Below, one piece after another: positions 26,316 to 35,732 of a DNA stretch of 64,000 bases. Source of the stretch: Prochlorococcus marinus str. MIT 9215 (lineage in GTDB: Bacteria; Cyanobacteriota; Cyanobacteriia; PCC-6307; Cyanobiaceae); NCBI RefSeq assembly GCF_000018065.1, contig NC_009840.1, forward strand, positions 806,001 through 870,000. Direction: 5' to 3'. The notes beneath the pieces are model-generated. The model was given only the letters and a program-made list of their open reading frames with translations, was not told where the DNA came from and ran no database searches. Each line of letters starts with the position of its first letter. Positions within the stretch are counted from its first letter, which is position 1. Position numbers and translations under genes: made by a program.

Positions 26316-27785
26316 ATGAAAAGAAGGCAAGGTTGGCTTTTCTTTATTATATTTTTACTTACTTTATCTGTTTATTTATTAATAAATTATCCCTTACAGT
26401 TGGGATTGGATTTACAAGGGGGTTCTCAACTTACACTACAAATTATTAAAGAGGAAGGTAAGGTAACAAGGGATGAACTTGAAGCAGTTAATTCTGTTAT
26501 AGATAGACGTGTTAACAATTTAGGGGTTTCTGAGTCTAACTTGCAAACCCTTGGTGGTGATCAATTGATTTTAGAATTACCTGGAGAACAAAATCCATTA
26601 GTTGCTTCAAGGGTTTTAGGTAAAACTGCTTTATTAGAATTTAGAACTCAAAAAGAAGGAACATCTACAGATTTAAAAACTCTGCAACTACAAAGATTTA
26701 GTATTAAAGAATTAATTGAAAAATATTCATCTACAGAAAAAAGTCAATATGACGATAATTTCCTAAAAATTATAGAAGGTGATCTTAAAGTGATTGAGCA
26801 AGAATTAAATTATTCTTCTACTAGTAATGATTTGTTTGGGAAGTTAATTGAAATCAAAAAGTACATTAATAATGAAATTACAAATTTATTTATTAAAACT
26901 GATTTATCTGGAAAAGATCTTATTAATGCAGGAAGGAGACAAGAACAAACAAATAGTAATTGGGAAGTTTTACTAACTTTTAGTAATTCAGGAGGTGAAA
27001 AATTTGCAGAAATTACAAAGTCAATTGCTGGCACTAATCAACTATTGGCTATCATTCTAGATGGCGAATCAATAAGTGAAGCTAGTGTTGGCAATCAATT
27101 TGCAAATACTGGGATTACAGGTGGATCAGCAACAATAAGCGGTAATTTTAGTGCTGAAAATGCTAGAGAGTTAGAAGTTCAACTTAAAGGAGGTTCATTG
27201 CCATTGCCAATTGAAATAGTTGAAACTAACACTATCGGAGCTCTTTTGGGATCCAAGAATATTTTAAAAAGTCTTTATGCAGCTATTAGTGGATTAATTT
27301 TTGTTGGTATATTTATGATTTTTAATTATAGAATTTTAGGATTTGTTTCAGTTCTTTCTCTAGTACTTTATGGTTTCTTTAACTTAGCCCTATATTCTTT
27401 AATTCCTGTAACTTTGACTTTGCCTGGAATATCTGGGCTTATACTTAGCATTGGGATGGCTGTCGATGCTAATATTCTAATATTTGAGAGAATAAGAGAA
27501 GAATTATATGATGGTAATACTCTTACAAGATCTATTGATAGTGGTTTTCAAAGAGCTAATTCATCCATAATTGATGGCCATATTACAACCCTTCTAAGTT
27601 GTTTTGTATTGTTTTTATTAGGAACAAATTTTGTTAAAGGTTTTGCTGCAACATTAGGTATTGGAGTCTTAATAAGTTTGTTTACCTCATTAAATTGTTC
27701 TAAAACAATTTTGCGTTTTTTTACAACATATCAATCTTTAAGACAGAAAAATCTCTATCTTCCCAGAAATAATTTTTCAAATTAA
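26316..27785 (+). CDS. secD: Protein translocase subunit SecD
   Basis: A 489-residue membrane protein that, with SecF, uses the proton gradient to aid release of exported proteins. One N-terminal span (about 7-27) is followed by the D1 motif 'GLDLQGGSQLTLQI', a large periplasmic region and five C-terminal spans (about 305-475). 'GISGLILSIGMAVDANILIFERIREEL' marks the RND-type core. secF follows 20 bases later on the same strand, the usual pairing. Confidence 0.95.
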   Translation: MKRRQGWLFFIIFLLTLSVYLLINYPLQLGLDLQGGSQLTLQIIKEEGKVTRDELEAVNSVIDRRVNNLGVSESNLQTLGGDQLILELPGEQNPLVASRVLGKTALLEFRTQKEGTSTDLKTLQLQRFSIKELIEKYSSTEKSQYDDNFLKIIEGDLKVIEQELNYSSTSNDLFGKLIEIKKYINNEITNLFIKTDLSGKDLINAGRRQEQTNSNWEVLLTFSNSGGEKFAEITKSIAGTNQLLAIILDGESISEASVGNQFANTGITGGSATISGNFSAENARELEVQLKGGSLPLPIEIVETNTIGALLGSKNILKSLYAAISGLIFVGIFMIFNYRILGFVSVLSLVLYGFFNLALYSLIPVTLTLPGISGLILSIGMAVDANILIFERIREELYDGNTLTRSIDSGFQRANSSIIDGHITTLLSCFVLFLLGTNFVKGFAATLGIGVLISLFTSLNCSKTILRFFTTYQSLRQKNLYLPRNNFSN

Positions 27786-27805
27786 ATTTTTTTTTCTAAT
27801 TTCTC

Positions 27806-28720
27806 ATGAAATACAATCTTGAACTAATAAAAAATAAAAGAAAGATAATTGGGTTTTCAACTGTTCTTATATTGTTGAGTCTTTTAGGAATTTTATATTC
27901 TACTTTTAATACTTCTTATAAGAAACCTATAAATTTAGGGATGGATTTTGTTGGAGGAAATGAACTAAGAATAGAGAGAGTTTGTGAAGAAGAATGTTCT
28001 AATTTCTCTCCTGATTCAGTTTTAGAAAAGTTAAGAGAGACTTCTAAAAATAAAAACTTTTTAAATAATATAAAATTACAATTCCAAAATAATAATAAAT
28101 TAATTTCAATAAGAACACCTTATTTGAGTATAGAAGAATCAAATAATCTTATTAATACTCTTGATAATATTGTTGGACCCCTAAATTATGAGAGTAAGGA
28201 TTCAAGATTAATAGGTCCAAAGCTTGGGAAAAGATTACTTATTAATTGTGTTACTTCATTGTTAGTTTCTTTATTTGCAATTTCTTTATATATAACAATT
28301 AGATTTGATAAAAAATATGCATTATTTTCACTATTAGCTTTATTCCATGATTTAGTTATTGTTTTCGGTCTATTTTCTTGGTTGGGAATTATATTATCTG
28401 TCGAGGTAAATAGTTTATTTGCTGTTTCATTGTTAACTATTGCCGGTTATTCTGTAAATGATACTGTTGTTATATTTGATAGAATCCGTGAGAATTTAAA
28501 ATCAAAGAAAGGAGGCTATAACGAAACTATTGAATTATCAGTTAACGAATCATTTAGGAGAACAACTTTTACCAGTATTACAACACTATTCCCTTTATTA
28601 AGCATAGTTTTGTTTGGATCTTACTCACTATTTTGGTTTTCCTTAGCCTTATCTTTAGGAATTATAGTTGGAAGTTATTCAAGTATTTTATTGGCTCCAT
28701 CTTTGTTGCTGAAAGACTGA
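27806..28720 (+). CDS. secF: Protein translocase subunit SecF
   Basis: A 304-residue partner of SecD with an N-terminal span (about 15-33), 'LGMDFVGGNELRIE' in the periplasmic part and five C-terminal spans from about 145. The signature 'TIAGYSVNDTVVIFDRIRENL' is near residues 211-231, with 'SFRRTTFTSITTL' after it. The length is normal. It follows secD directly, so both are probably made from one message. Confidence 0.95.
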   Translation: MKYNLELIKNKRKIIGFSTVLILLSLLGILYSTFNTSYKKPINLGMDFVGGNELRIERVCEEECSNFSPDSVLEKLRETSKNKNFLNNIKLQFQNNNKLISIRTPYLSIEESNNLINTLDNIVGPLNYESKDSRLIGPKLGKRLLINCVTSLLVSLFAISLYITIRFDKKYALFSLLALFHDLVIVFGLFSWLGIILSVEVNSLFAVSLLTIAGYSVNDTVVIFDRIRENLKSKKGGYNETIELSVNESFRRTTFTSITTLFPLLSIVLFGSYSLFWFSLALSLGIIVGSYSSILLAPSLLLKD

Positions 28721-28738
28721 GCTTACCCTTTAAATTTT

Positions 28739-28921
28739 ATGAAATTAAATTACTATTTGATAATTTTATTTTCCTTAGTTTTAATAGATCTTTCTACTGA
28801 GTTAAGGATATTATTTGATCATTTTACTTTCAGTTCATTATATTTTGCTATTGGTAAACATCCCTTAGCTTTATTCATACTTTTTTCATATCCGCATTTA
28901 TATAAAAAATTAAATAAGTAG
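28739..28921 (+). CDS. Small membrane protein (60 aa), hypothetical
   Basis: A 60-residue protein with one clear N-terminal hydrophobic span (about residues 4-17) and a second weaker one around 37-52, ending in a basic tail (YKKLNK). It starts 18 bases after secF on the same strand and ends three bases before the convergent AI-2E transporter gene. I recognise no family. It is probably the last gene of the secDF transcript. Confidence 0.5.
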   Translation: MKLNYYLIILFSLVLIDLSTELRILFDHFTFSSLYFAIGKHPLALFILFSYPHLYKKLNK

Positions 28922-28924
28922 TTT

Positions 28925-29968
28925 TTAAATATCTTTAAATGATTCTTTTATTATAACCTGTATTACTACAGCTAATGGTAGAGATAGAATTAAGCCTAAT
29001 GGACCAAAAATGAAGGTAAATCCAAATTGTGAAATTAATGTTAGGCCAGGCAGTAAGTTTGCTTTTTTTTTCATAATAGATGGCATTATTATATAGCTTT
29101 CAATATTTTGAATGATTACATATGCTCCTAGAACGGCCAGAGGTTTCCAAAAATTATCTAGTAGTGCTATTGAGATTGGAAATATACCACTAATAACTGG
29201 GCCTATATTTGGAATTATATTAAGAACCATTGCTATTAAGGCATTTGAGACAACATATTTGACATCTAATATAGATAAAACTATTAATGATAAAAGACCT
29301 ACTGATAATGAGCTTATTACCATAGAAAAAGTCCAATTAGCTAATGCAATATTGCATTTTTCCAGAATATTTCTAAATTTATTGCGATAATTTTTTGGAA
29401 TTAATAGAAGTATATTTTCTTTATATTGTTGTGGTTCAATAGAAATCATCAAACTTACTGCTAATACGAATATTAATTTCAAAATACCTGAACCCAGATT
29501 CCCAGCTATATTGATTAAATTCTTAAAACTTTCTTGAATAGCTTTTGCAATAGTTGAGGCATCTGGAATGGTAACTATATTATTTATAAGACTGAATATA
29601 TCAATGATATTTTCTGATTGTTCGCCATAAAACAGGCTATTAAATTTGTTTAGATTTGTATTAATCAAAATATTTATTTTGGATAAACCATTTGGAATAT
29701 CAACTAGTATTTCATTGAATTCTTTTATAAACGGCGGCAATACAAGAATAAAAATAGTAAATACTATTACTGATATAACAGTTAAGACAAGAAACAAAGA
29801 AAGCGATCGGGGAATTTTCAAACCCTTTTTAATTTGATTACATAAATTACATACAATATTTGAAATTACTAAAGAACAAATTATTAAGAGAAGAAAATCC
29901 CTTAAAGTCCATATTATTAAGGAAGTGATTAAAATTACTGCTAACTTGAAATATGATGAACTACCCAA
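28925..29968 (-). CDS. AI-2E/PerM-family transporter
   Basis: A 347-residue membrane protein with about seven or eight spans: two close together at the N-terminus (roughly 8-40), one near 60-80, and a cluster in the C-terminal half. The C-terminal 'NIIPNIGPVISGIFPISIAL' and 'FGFTFIFGPLGLILSLPLAVVIQV' regions are typical of this family. Members have been linked to autoinducer-2 export or sodium/proton antiport; the role here is unknown. It follows psb28 by 13 bases on the same strand. Confidence 0.8.
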   Translation of the reverse strand: MGSSSYFKLAVILITSLIIWTLRDFLLLIICSLVISNIVCNLCNQIKKGLKIPRSLSLFLVLTVISVIVFTIFILVLPPFIKEFNEILVDIPNGLSKINILINTNLNKFNSLFYGEQSENIIDIFSLINNIVTIPDASTIAKAIQESFKNLINIAGNLGSGILKLIFVLAVSLMISIEPQQYKENILLLIPKNYRNKFRNILEKCNIALANWTFSMVISSLSVGLLSLIVLSILDVKYVVSNALIAMVLNIIPNIGPVISGIFPISIALLDNFWKPLAVLGAYVIIQNIESYIIMPSIMKKKANLLPGLTLISQFGFTFIFGPLGLILSLPLAVVIQVIIKESFKDI

Positions 29969-29981
29969 TTTTTAAAATATT

Positions 29982-30335
29982 CTACTTCTTCTCAGAATAT
30001 CCTAATCCATTTGATTTGGCATAACTATTTGCAAATCTCATAAATCTATCAAAGTCTGATGAGTTTTTCCAAATATAAACTGCTTCTAGATATATGGGCT
30101 CTCCATCAACAAATTTTACTTTAACTTCCTTAGTTAGTATTTCACCTTCAGAATCAATCATGCGCATACCTGTAATTTCACCGTCTGTAATTGAAGATAA
30201 TGCCTGAGGTTTTTCGAACAAAAATAATGCTTGGCCGGTAGTACCATCCTTACTCCTAGTCAGTCTTATTTCAGGAACGACTGGTTCATCAGTTCCTTCA
30301 TAAAATTGTATTTTTGCAGTTTTATTTGCTGTCAT
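29982..30335 (-). CDS. psb28: Photosystem II assembly protein Psb28
   Basis: A 117-residue soluble protein that binds photosystem II assembly intermediates, near CP47, on the cytoplasmic side of the thylakoid. It has the family pattern '[23 protein letters not shown]' at the start, '[13 protein letters not shown]' in the middle and '[21 protein letters not shown]'-like C-terminal residues. The length is normal and there is no signal peptide. It follows selU by about 60 bases on the same strand. Confidence 0.92.
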   Translation of the reverse strand: MTANKTAKIQFYEGTDEPVVPEIRLTRSKDGTTGQALFLFEKPQALSSITDGEITGMRMIDSEGEILTKEVKVKFVDGEPIYLEAVYIWKNSSDFDRFMRFANSYAKSNGLGYSEKK

Positions 30336-30395
30336 AATATTCGATTAATAATCTTTTATCTTAGGAAATATTTTTCACTTTCGTTTATAGTTATT

Positions 30396-31439
30396 TTATA
30401 AAATATTATTTATTAATTTTAGGATCCTTTCGTCATATTTTCTGTCAGTTAAATCTAATAATTTTATATTTGTTTTCCCAACCTTTTCATATTCATAACA
30501 CTTATCGTAATAATCTAGAACTGATCTGCAAACTATTTCCCATTTCTCATTATTAATTGATTCAAGAGCTATTTTTGTTCTTTGTGGTCCTAATCTTTTT
30601 TTTATTCTTAATACAGATTCTCGGAGTTCCTCTTTCTTAAAAACACTATAAGTATTTATTAACTCTTCTAATCTATTAGATTCGCTTCTTAAAATTTCAA
30701 TTCTCTTAGAATTTTTCATCTGATTGAATAATTCATGAGGGATTTTGCATTTTCCTATATTTGCACTTTCAGCTTCTACAAAAATATTATTAGAGAATTT
30801 AAAAGAATTTATTTTTTCAGCAATTTTATTTTCATATTGTTCATTTGAAGGTTGTTCCTTCATTCCTAAACCTCCAAATGTACTTCCTCTATGACAAGCA
30901 AATCCTTCTAGATCAATTGTTTGATATTTATTTTTCTCTAGTAATGATAATAGTCTTGTCTTCCCAGTTCCTGTTTTTCCACCAATCACTACAATGTTCA
31001 ACTTTTTTGAAAAACTATTTAATACCCATCTTCTATATATTTTATATCCTCCATTAAGTGTATAGATATTAAATTTAAATTTTTCTAGTAACCAAGCAAT
31101 ACTTTGTGACCGCATACCCCCCCTTGAACAATATATTCTTATAAAAAGTTCTTTATTATTATCATTAGAAATGTTTTTATAAGAGTCAATATACATAAAT
31201 AAAGTATCTAGAAGTAATTCCATTTTCTTCTCAACAAATTTTAATCCCTCTATTACAGCTTTTTCTCTACCTTCTTTTTTATAAATCGTCCCAATTATTG
31301 ATCTCTCATCATTATCAAATAGTGGAATGTTAATAGAATTAGGCATGTTTCCTTTATAATATTCTCCTGGGCTTCTAACATCTATAAGTGGTCCTTTGAA
31401 ACTTCTAAATTTCTCTAGTTCTTTTCTTTTGAAATACAT
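30396..31439 (-). CDS. selU: tRNA 2-selenouridine synthase
   Basis: A 347-residue MnmH/SelU protein that replaces sulfur with selenium at the wobble 2-thiouridine of some tRNAs, by way of a geranylated intermediate. An N-terminal rhodanese domain has Cys104 in YCSRGGMRSQS. A P-loop domain follows, with GGKTGTGKT at 153-161. The C-terminal helices end near residue 347. Activity needs selenophosphate from SelD, which is not in this window. It is divergent from gun4. Confidence 0.92.
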   Translation of the reverse strand: MYFKRKELEKFRSFKGPLIDVRSPGEYYKGNMPNSINIPLFDNDERSIIGTIYKKEGREKAVIEGLKFVEKKMELLLDTLFMYIDSYKNISNDNNKELFIRIYCSRGGMRSQSIAWLLEKFKFNIYTLNGGYKIYRRWVLNSFSKKLNIVVIGGKTGTGKTRLLSLLEKNKYQTIDLEGFACHRGSTFGGLGMKEQPSNEQYENKIAEKINSFKFSNNIFVEAESANIGKCKIPHELFNQMKNSKRIEILRSESNRLEELINTYSVFKKEELRESVLRIKKRLGPQRTKIALESINNEKWEIVCRSVLDYYDKCYEYEKVGKTNIKLLDLTDRKYDERILKLINNIL

Positions 31440-31471
31440 GGATACTTTTTACTTTTTGATTAATTTTTAAA

Positions 31472-32191
31472 ATGAATAACAAAGAACAAGATAACTATAG
31501 TAATGCTACATTAGATCTGATAAAAAAATTTGTTGATTCCAATCAAAGAAAAAGAATAAATTTATTAACTCAAATCGAATCTGAATTCGAAAATATTTAT
31601 AAACTTGGTCCTAAATTGTTTGAAATATTTGATAAGAATGGAGACGACTGGGCTGCTGGTTGGTTATTGCAAGTTTTAAAAAAAAATAAACCTCAATTCT
31701 TTGAGAATTCTAAATTCAATAATTGGTTTACTACTTATTCAGATATGGATATTAATTATGAAGAATTGCAATTAATGTTAGTGGAGCAAAAATTTGAAGA
31801 GGCTGATAGATTAACAAGTTCTTACCTGCGAAAATTAGCTGGAAAATTAGCTGAAAAACGCGGATATGTTTTCTATAGTGAAGTTAAGAATATGTCAGGT
31901 AAAGATTTGCAAACAATTGACAGATTATGGACTATTTATTCTACAGGTAGATTTGGATTCTCAATTCAAGCAAAGATTTTAAAATCAGTAGGAAAAAAAT
32001 ATGAATTAATGTGGCCGAAAATAGGCTGGAAAAAAGAGGGTTTATGGACTAGATATCCTGGATCTTTTTGCTGGTCATTAGATGCTCCTGATGGACATAT
32101 GCCTTTAATAAATCAACTAAGAGGAGTAAGACTTATGGATTCAATACTTAGGCATCCTGCAATTGCAGAAAGACATAAAAATATTCTTTAA
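31472..32191 (+). CDS. gun4: Gun4-domain regulator of chlorophyll synthesis
   Basis: A 239-residue protein. The N-terminal helical part (about 1-90) precedes the GUN4 core (about 95-225), with 'ADRLTSSYLRKLAG', 'LQTIDRLWTIYSTGRFGFSIQ' and 'RYPGSFCWSLDAPDGHMP'. Gun4 binds protoporphyrin IX and Mg-protoporphyrin and stimulates magnesium chelatase. No chelatase subunit is nearby. It is divergent from selU, 32 bases apart. Confidence 0.93.
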   Translation: MNNKEQDNYSNATLDLIKKFVDSNQRKRINLLTQIESEFENIYKLGPKLFEIFDKNGDDWAAGWLLQVLKKNKPQFFENSKFNNWFTTYSDMDINYEELQLMLVEQKFEEADRLTSSYLRKLAGKLAEKRGYVFYSEVKNMSGKDLQTIDRLWTIYSTGRFGFSIQAKILKSVGKKYELMWPKIGWKKEGLWTRYPGSFCWSLDAPDGHMPLINQLRGVRLMDSILRHPAIAERHKNIL

Positions 32192-32239
32192 ATTGAGGTA
32201 TTTAATAAGTTAAAATTAAGAAAGTATCAAAATATTAAT

Positions 32240-32674
32240 ATGTCCTTATTTCGGGGCAAAAATATTTTAAAAAAATTTTTTAAAAGACCAAAGATTAACT
32301 GGTCAAACTACGAATTCGAATCATCATTACAGTTAAATGAATTTGTCGATCAATTATTAGAACCTATTAAAAATTCTCAATCAAGTTACCTTATAAAACT
32401 TGGTTTACATGAAGCTCTAGTTAACGCAGTAAAACATGGAAATAAATTAGATCCTAAAAAAAATATTCGAGTAAGGAGAATAATTACTCCTAATTGGTGT
32501 GTTTGGCAAATTCAAGATCAAGGTAATGGCTTAGAAATAAAAAAAAGAGACTATAAATTACCAAAAAAAGTAAGTAGTGTAAATGGCCGAGGCCTCTACA
32601 TTATTAATGAATGTTTTGATGATATTAGATGGAGTAGTAAAGGTAATAGACTTCAGTTGGCTTTAAAAAGGTGA
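32240..32674 (+). CDS. Anti-sigma factor-type HATPase (RsbW/SpoIIAB-like)
   Basis: A 144-residue protein with a GHKL-type ATPase fold. The N box is 'LHEALVNAVKHGN' (Glu58, Asn62), the G1 box 'DQGNG' at 93-97 and the G2 box 'NGRGLYII' near 115-122. Such proteins bind a sigma factor and phosphorylate a STAS-domain antagonist. A STAS protein with an intact Ser62 is encoded at about 8 kb, so the two could be partners. The 3' end overlaps the convergent neighbour by 22 bases. Confidence 0.82.
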   Translation: MSLFRGKNILKKFFKRPKINWSNYEFESSLQLNEFVDQLLEPIKNSQSSYLIKLGLHEALVNAVKHGNKLDPKKNIRVRRIITPNWCVWQIQDQGNGLEIKKRDYKLPKKVSSVNGRGLYIINECFDDIRWSSKGNRLQLALKR

Positions 32675-32916
32675 TTTTTACTAGGGCAAGGTTGATCTAC
32701 ATTAATTTCTTTTAACCATTTAATACTTTCTTCTATATACTCAATAGTCTCATTCTCATTACAAGAAATAATTAGATGACATAATCCCGCCGAAATTAGT
32801 TCTGCAGATCGTTTATATTTATTTCCTTTATCTTTATGCCATTTAGAATGATCAATTTTTAATTTGTCATTAAGACTTTGAACAAGCTGAATAGTATCTT
32901 TATCCCAATGGGTCAT
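32653..32916 (-). CDS. Small conserved hypothetical protein (DUF6439-like)
   Basis: An 87-residue soluble helical protein. The pattern 'VQSLNDKLKIDHSKWHKDKGNKY...AELISAGLCHLI' with a C-terminal 'SIKWLKEINVDQPCPSKNH' resembles a cyanobacterial family I recall as DUF6439; I am only moderately sure of the name. Function unknown. The last 22 bases overlap the end of the anti-sigma gene on the other strand. It is 12 bases from the methyltransferase gene and may share its transcript. Confidence 0.55.
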   Translation of the reverse strand: MTHWDKDTIQLVQSLNDKLKIDHSKWHKDKGNKYKRSAELISAGLCHLIISCNENETIEYIEESIKWLKEINVDQPCPSKNHLFKAN

Positions 32917-32928
32917 AGAAGTTTTTAT

Positions 32929-33984
32929 TTACTTTACAGCAGACCATACTTTGGTCATGAAAAAAGAATTTGATTTTACATTTTTAAACCCTATTTCCTC
33001 CATTTTAGAATCTATATCCTCTTTTATGTAATCACAATAAAAAGGTTCATGAAAAGATTTATAGAAGCTTTCCATTACTGATGTAAAGTCAGGTGAATCA
33101 CTTATTTGAATTGAATCAGCTAATACTAATATCCCCCCGGGTTCAAGAACTCTAAAATATTCATTTAATACTTTAGCTCTAATTGTTCTAGGTAATTCAT
33201 GAAATAAGTAAACACAAGAAATACATTGAAAACTATCATTTTCAAAAGGTAATTCTTCAGCATTACCTTTGATTAACTGAATTAAATCTCCATCTAAATC
33301 TGAAATATACCTACTTGCCTCTTTTAAGTATGAATCAGATAAATCAATCCCAGTAATTTTTTCTTTAGGAAATGCGGCTCTTAATTGTTTTAATGTTCTT
33401 CCTGATCCCGTAGCCACATCAAGTATTTTTATAGAACTTTTTTTTCTATCTCTAAAATTTTCAAGTCCTTCTTTTATTGGCTTAATTATTCTTCTCCTCA
33501 TTGAGTCAGCACTTCCATTGAAAAGTATTTCTACTTGTAGGTCATAAATGCTAGCTGAAAAATCTGATAAATAACCATCTGTTTGATGATGAAAATTTCT
33601 CAAATAATATTGAGGATAATTCTCTTTATCAATTGATTTTGGAAGATCATCAAAGTTTTGTTTTCTGCGTCTATCCCATGTATTAGGCATATCGAGCCAA
33701 ATTTTAGGATAGAGAGTTAGATATCTAAGCCATGGCTCGTCAAAAAGTAATTTTTTAGGATATATGTTTTTTTCTGCATCATTCCAATCTTCTTCTCTTA
33801 AGATATCCATTGAATTTTGGATTTGCATTAGAAGATCTTTATCAATATTAAAATTTTCAAGTTTCGAATCGGGAAGAATAAAATTCATTAATCTTGAACT
33901 GATCTGCTTGTGAGCGAAACCTGCAATGCTTTTACTTTGTTGTAGCGTTTTATATGCAATTTTTGAAATAGATTCCCTAGCCAT
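32929..33984 (-). CDS. SAM-dependent methyltransferase, unknown substrate
   Basis: A 351-residue protein. An N-terminal helical region of about 150 residues has no domain I recognise. The Rossmann-type methyltransferase domain follows, with motif I 'ILDVATGSGRTLKQL' near 193-207, the acidic 'ITGIDLSDSYL' strand and the 'ELPFENDSFQCISCVYLFHELP' motif. This places it in the Methyltransf_11 (UbiE/SmtA-like) group. A role in quinone, chlorophyll or lipid methylation is possible but unproven. A glnA terminator separates it from the next gene. Confidence 0.82.
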   Translation of the reverse strand: MARESISKIAYKTLQQSKSIAGFAHKQISSRLMNFILPDSKLENFNIDKDLLMQIQNSMDILREEDWNDAEKNIYPKKLLFDEPWLRYLTLYPKIWLDMPNTWDRRRKQNFDDLPKSIDKENYPQYYLRNFHHQTDGYLSDFSASIYDLQVEILFNGSADSMRRRIIKPIKEGLENFRDRKKSSIKILDVATGSGRTLKQLRAAFPKEKITGIDLSDSYLKEASRYISDLDGDLIQLIKGNAEELPFENDSFQCISCVYLFHELPRTIRAKVLNEYFRVLEPGGILVLADSIQISDSPDFTSVMESFYKSFHEPFYCDYIKEDIDSKMEEIGFKNVKSNSFFMTKVWSAVK

Positions 33985-34012
33985 TTTTCAATTTATATAT
34001 ATATATTCCAAC

Positions 34013-34061
34013 AAAAAAAAAATCAATTTGAGAATATTTTGTGATATTTCTCAAATTGATT
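34013..34061 (-). terminator. Rho-independent terminator of glnA
   Basis: On the minus strand, downstream of the glnA stop at 34097, a perfect 14-bp stem forms between 34048-34061 and 34021-34034, with a 13-base loop. It is followed by a run of eight to ten T residues (34013-34020 and the stem foot). Position and structure fit a strong intrinsic terminator between glnA and the methyltransferase gene. Confidence 0.85.
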
Positions 34062-34096
34062 AACCTAATCTAATTTAATCTAATGTATTCTTCTAA

Positions 34097-35518
34097 TTAT
34101 GCATCGTAATACATGAAGAATTCATGTGGATGAGGTCTTTGTCTTAATTGTTGTACCTCTTCGTATTTTATATCAATAAAGTTATCAATAAAATCTTCAG
34201 TAAATACACCACCAGCTAATAGATATTCATTATCTGCTTTTAGCGCATTAAGTGAGTCATTTAATGATGAAGGTACTGTATCAATTTTGGCAAGTTCATC
34301 AGCTGGAAGTTCAAATAAATCTACATCCACTCCATCACCAGGATCAATTTGATTTTTAATGCCATCAATACCAGCAAGCATCATTACAGAAAATGCTAAG
34401 TAAGGATTTGCAAGTGCGTCACCTGATCGGAATTCTAATCTTTTAGCTTTAGGGCTTGGACCTGTTAAAGGAATTCTTACTGCAGCTGATCTATTACCCT
34501 CAGAATAAACTAGATTTACAGGCGCTTCGAATCCTGGAACCAATCGTTTGTAACTATTTGTAGTTGGGTTGGTAAATGCTAAGAAGGATGGAGCATGTTT
34601 AAGTATGCCTCCGATGTACCATCTTGCTGTTTGAGATAAATTTGCATATGCTCCTTCACCAAAAAATAATGGCTGACCACTCTTCCATAAACTTTGGTGA
34701 ACATGCATTCCAGTTCCATTATCGTTAAATACAGGCTTGGGCATAAATGTTGCAGTTTTCCCGTATTTTTTAGCAACATTCCTGACAACGTATTTATAAG
34801 TCATTACGTTATCTGCAGAATTTATTAACGAATCGAATTTCATTCCAAGTTCGTGTTGGCCGGCGCCAGCAACTTCATGGTGATGCTTTTCTGTGGGAAT
34901 ACCTAATTCACCCATTAAAAGTAGCATTTCAGATCTGATGTCTTGCGCAGTATCATTCGGAGAAACTGGGAAATAACCTTCTTTGTATTGGATCTTGTAT
35001 CCTAAATTTCCACCTTCTTCAATTCTTCCTGTGTTCCAAGGAGCTTCAATTGTATCTACACTGTAAAAGCACGAACCTTCTTTTGAGTCGTATCTAACAT
35101 CATCAAATAAGAAGAATTCTGGTTCCGGTCCAAAAAATGCTGTATCGGCTATCCCAGTTGATTCTAGGTATTTAATAGCCTTTTGAGCTAAATATCTTGG
35201 GCATCTATCATAAGGTTCACCGCTTCTAGGCTCTTGGATAGAGCAAATCATACTTAGAGTTTTATGTTTATAAAAAGGATCTATCCATGCTGTACTTGCA
35301 TCAGGGACCATTGACATATCGGAGGCATTAATTGCTTTCCAACCTCTTATTGATGAGCCATCAAATGCTAGACCTTCTGTAAATGAATCCTCTTCTATCA
35401 TGTCTGATGTAAGAGTTAAGTGTTGCCATTTACCATGGATGTCTGCGAATTTTAAATCGATAAGTTCAATTCCTTCATCTTTAATTTGACTTAAAACATC
35501 TTGTGGAGATTTAGACAT
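34097..35518 (-). CDS. glnA: Glutamine synthetase, type I
   Basis: A 473-residue type I enzyme that makes glutamine from glutamate and ammonia, the main route of ammonium assimilation. I chose the ATG at 35518 because it gives the standard cyanobacterial start (M-S-K-S-P-Q-D-V-L) and length. An upstream Met at 35575 lies inside the promoter. Signatures are 'DGSSIRGW', '[15 protein letters not shown]', '[20 protein letters not shown]' and '[30 protein letters not shown]'-type residues. It has its own NtcA promoter and terminator, so it is a single-gene unit. Confidence 0.97.
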   Translation of the reverse strand: MSKSPQDVLSQIKDEGIELIDLKFADIHGKWQHLTLTSDMIEEDSFTEGLAFDGSSIRGWKAINASDMSMVPDASTAWIDPFYKHKTLSMICSIQEPRSGEPYDRCPRYLAQKAIKYLESTGIADTAFFGPEPEFFLFDDVRYDSKEGSCFYSVDTIEAPWNTGRIEEGGNLGYKIQYKEGYFPVSPNDTAQDIRSEMLLLMGELGIPTEKHHHEVAGAGQHELGMKFDSLINSADNVMTYKYVVRNVAKKYGKTATFMPKPVFNDNGTGMHVHQSLWKSGQPLFFGEGAYANLSQTARWYIGGILKHAPSFLAFTNPTTNSYKRLVPGFEAPVNLVYSEGNRSAAVRIPLTGPSPKAKRLEFRSGDALANPYLAFSVMMLAGIDGIKNQIDPGDGVDVDLFELPADELAKIDTVPSSLNDSLNALKADNEYLLAGGVFTEDFIDNFIDIKYEEVQQLRQRPHPHEFFMYYDA

Positions 35519-35540
35519 AGCTTTAGAGATACATTCTATG

Positions 35541-35582
35541 AAATTAATAACTTGATGATTCTTATAATGTATCAACGGTTAC
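35541..35582 (-). promoter_or_regulatory. NtcA-activated promoter of glnA
   Basis: On the minus strand a perfect GTA-N8-TAC NtcA site (35569-35582) is followed after exactly 22 bases by TAATTT (35541-35546), a TAN3T -10 box. This is the class II NtcA layout of cyanobacterial nitrogen genes. Transcription would begin near 35534, giving a leader of about 15-17 bases before the ATG at 35518. Confidence 0.85.
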
Positions 35583-35681
35583 TTTTTTCAACACTAGATG
35601 TCTTCTTTCAGTGTTTCAAGTCATAACTTTAATAATTATTTACTTAATTATTTAAATTGAATTAATTTCTATAAAAAAATA

Positions 35682-35693
35682 TCGCTTAAGCGA
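35682..35693. other. Perfect 12-base palindrome upstream of the aminotransferase gene
   Basis: TCGCTTAAGCGA is its own reverse complement and sits in the glnA/aminotransferase divergent region, 39 bases before the TTG at 35733. A looser outer repeat (AATATCG...CGATATT) surrounds it. It could be a regulator site or a short hairpin in the leader; no known regulator is assigned. Confidence 0.4.
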
Positions 35694-35732
35694 CGATATT
35701 AGTCTAATTTAAGAGTAATTGAATGTAATGCT

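Noticed and set aside
35519-35575. Upstream extension of glnA by 19 residues
   Set aside because: It overlaps the NtcA box and -10 box, and the extra residues are not part of the family.
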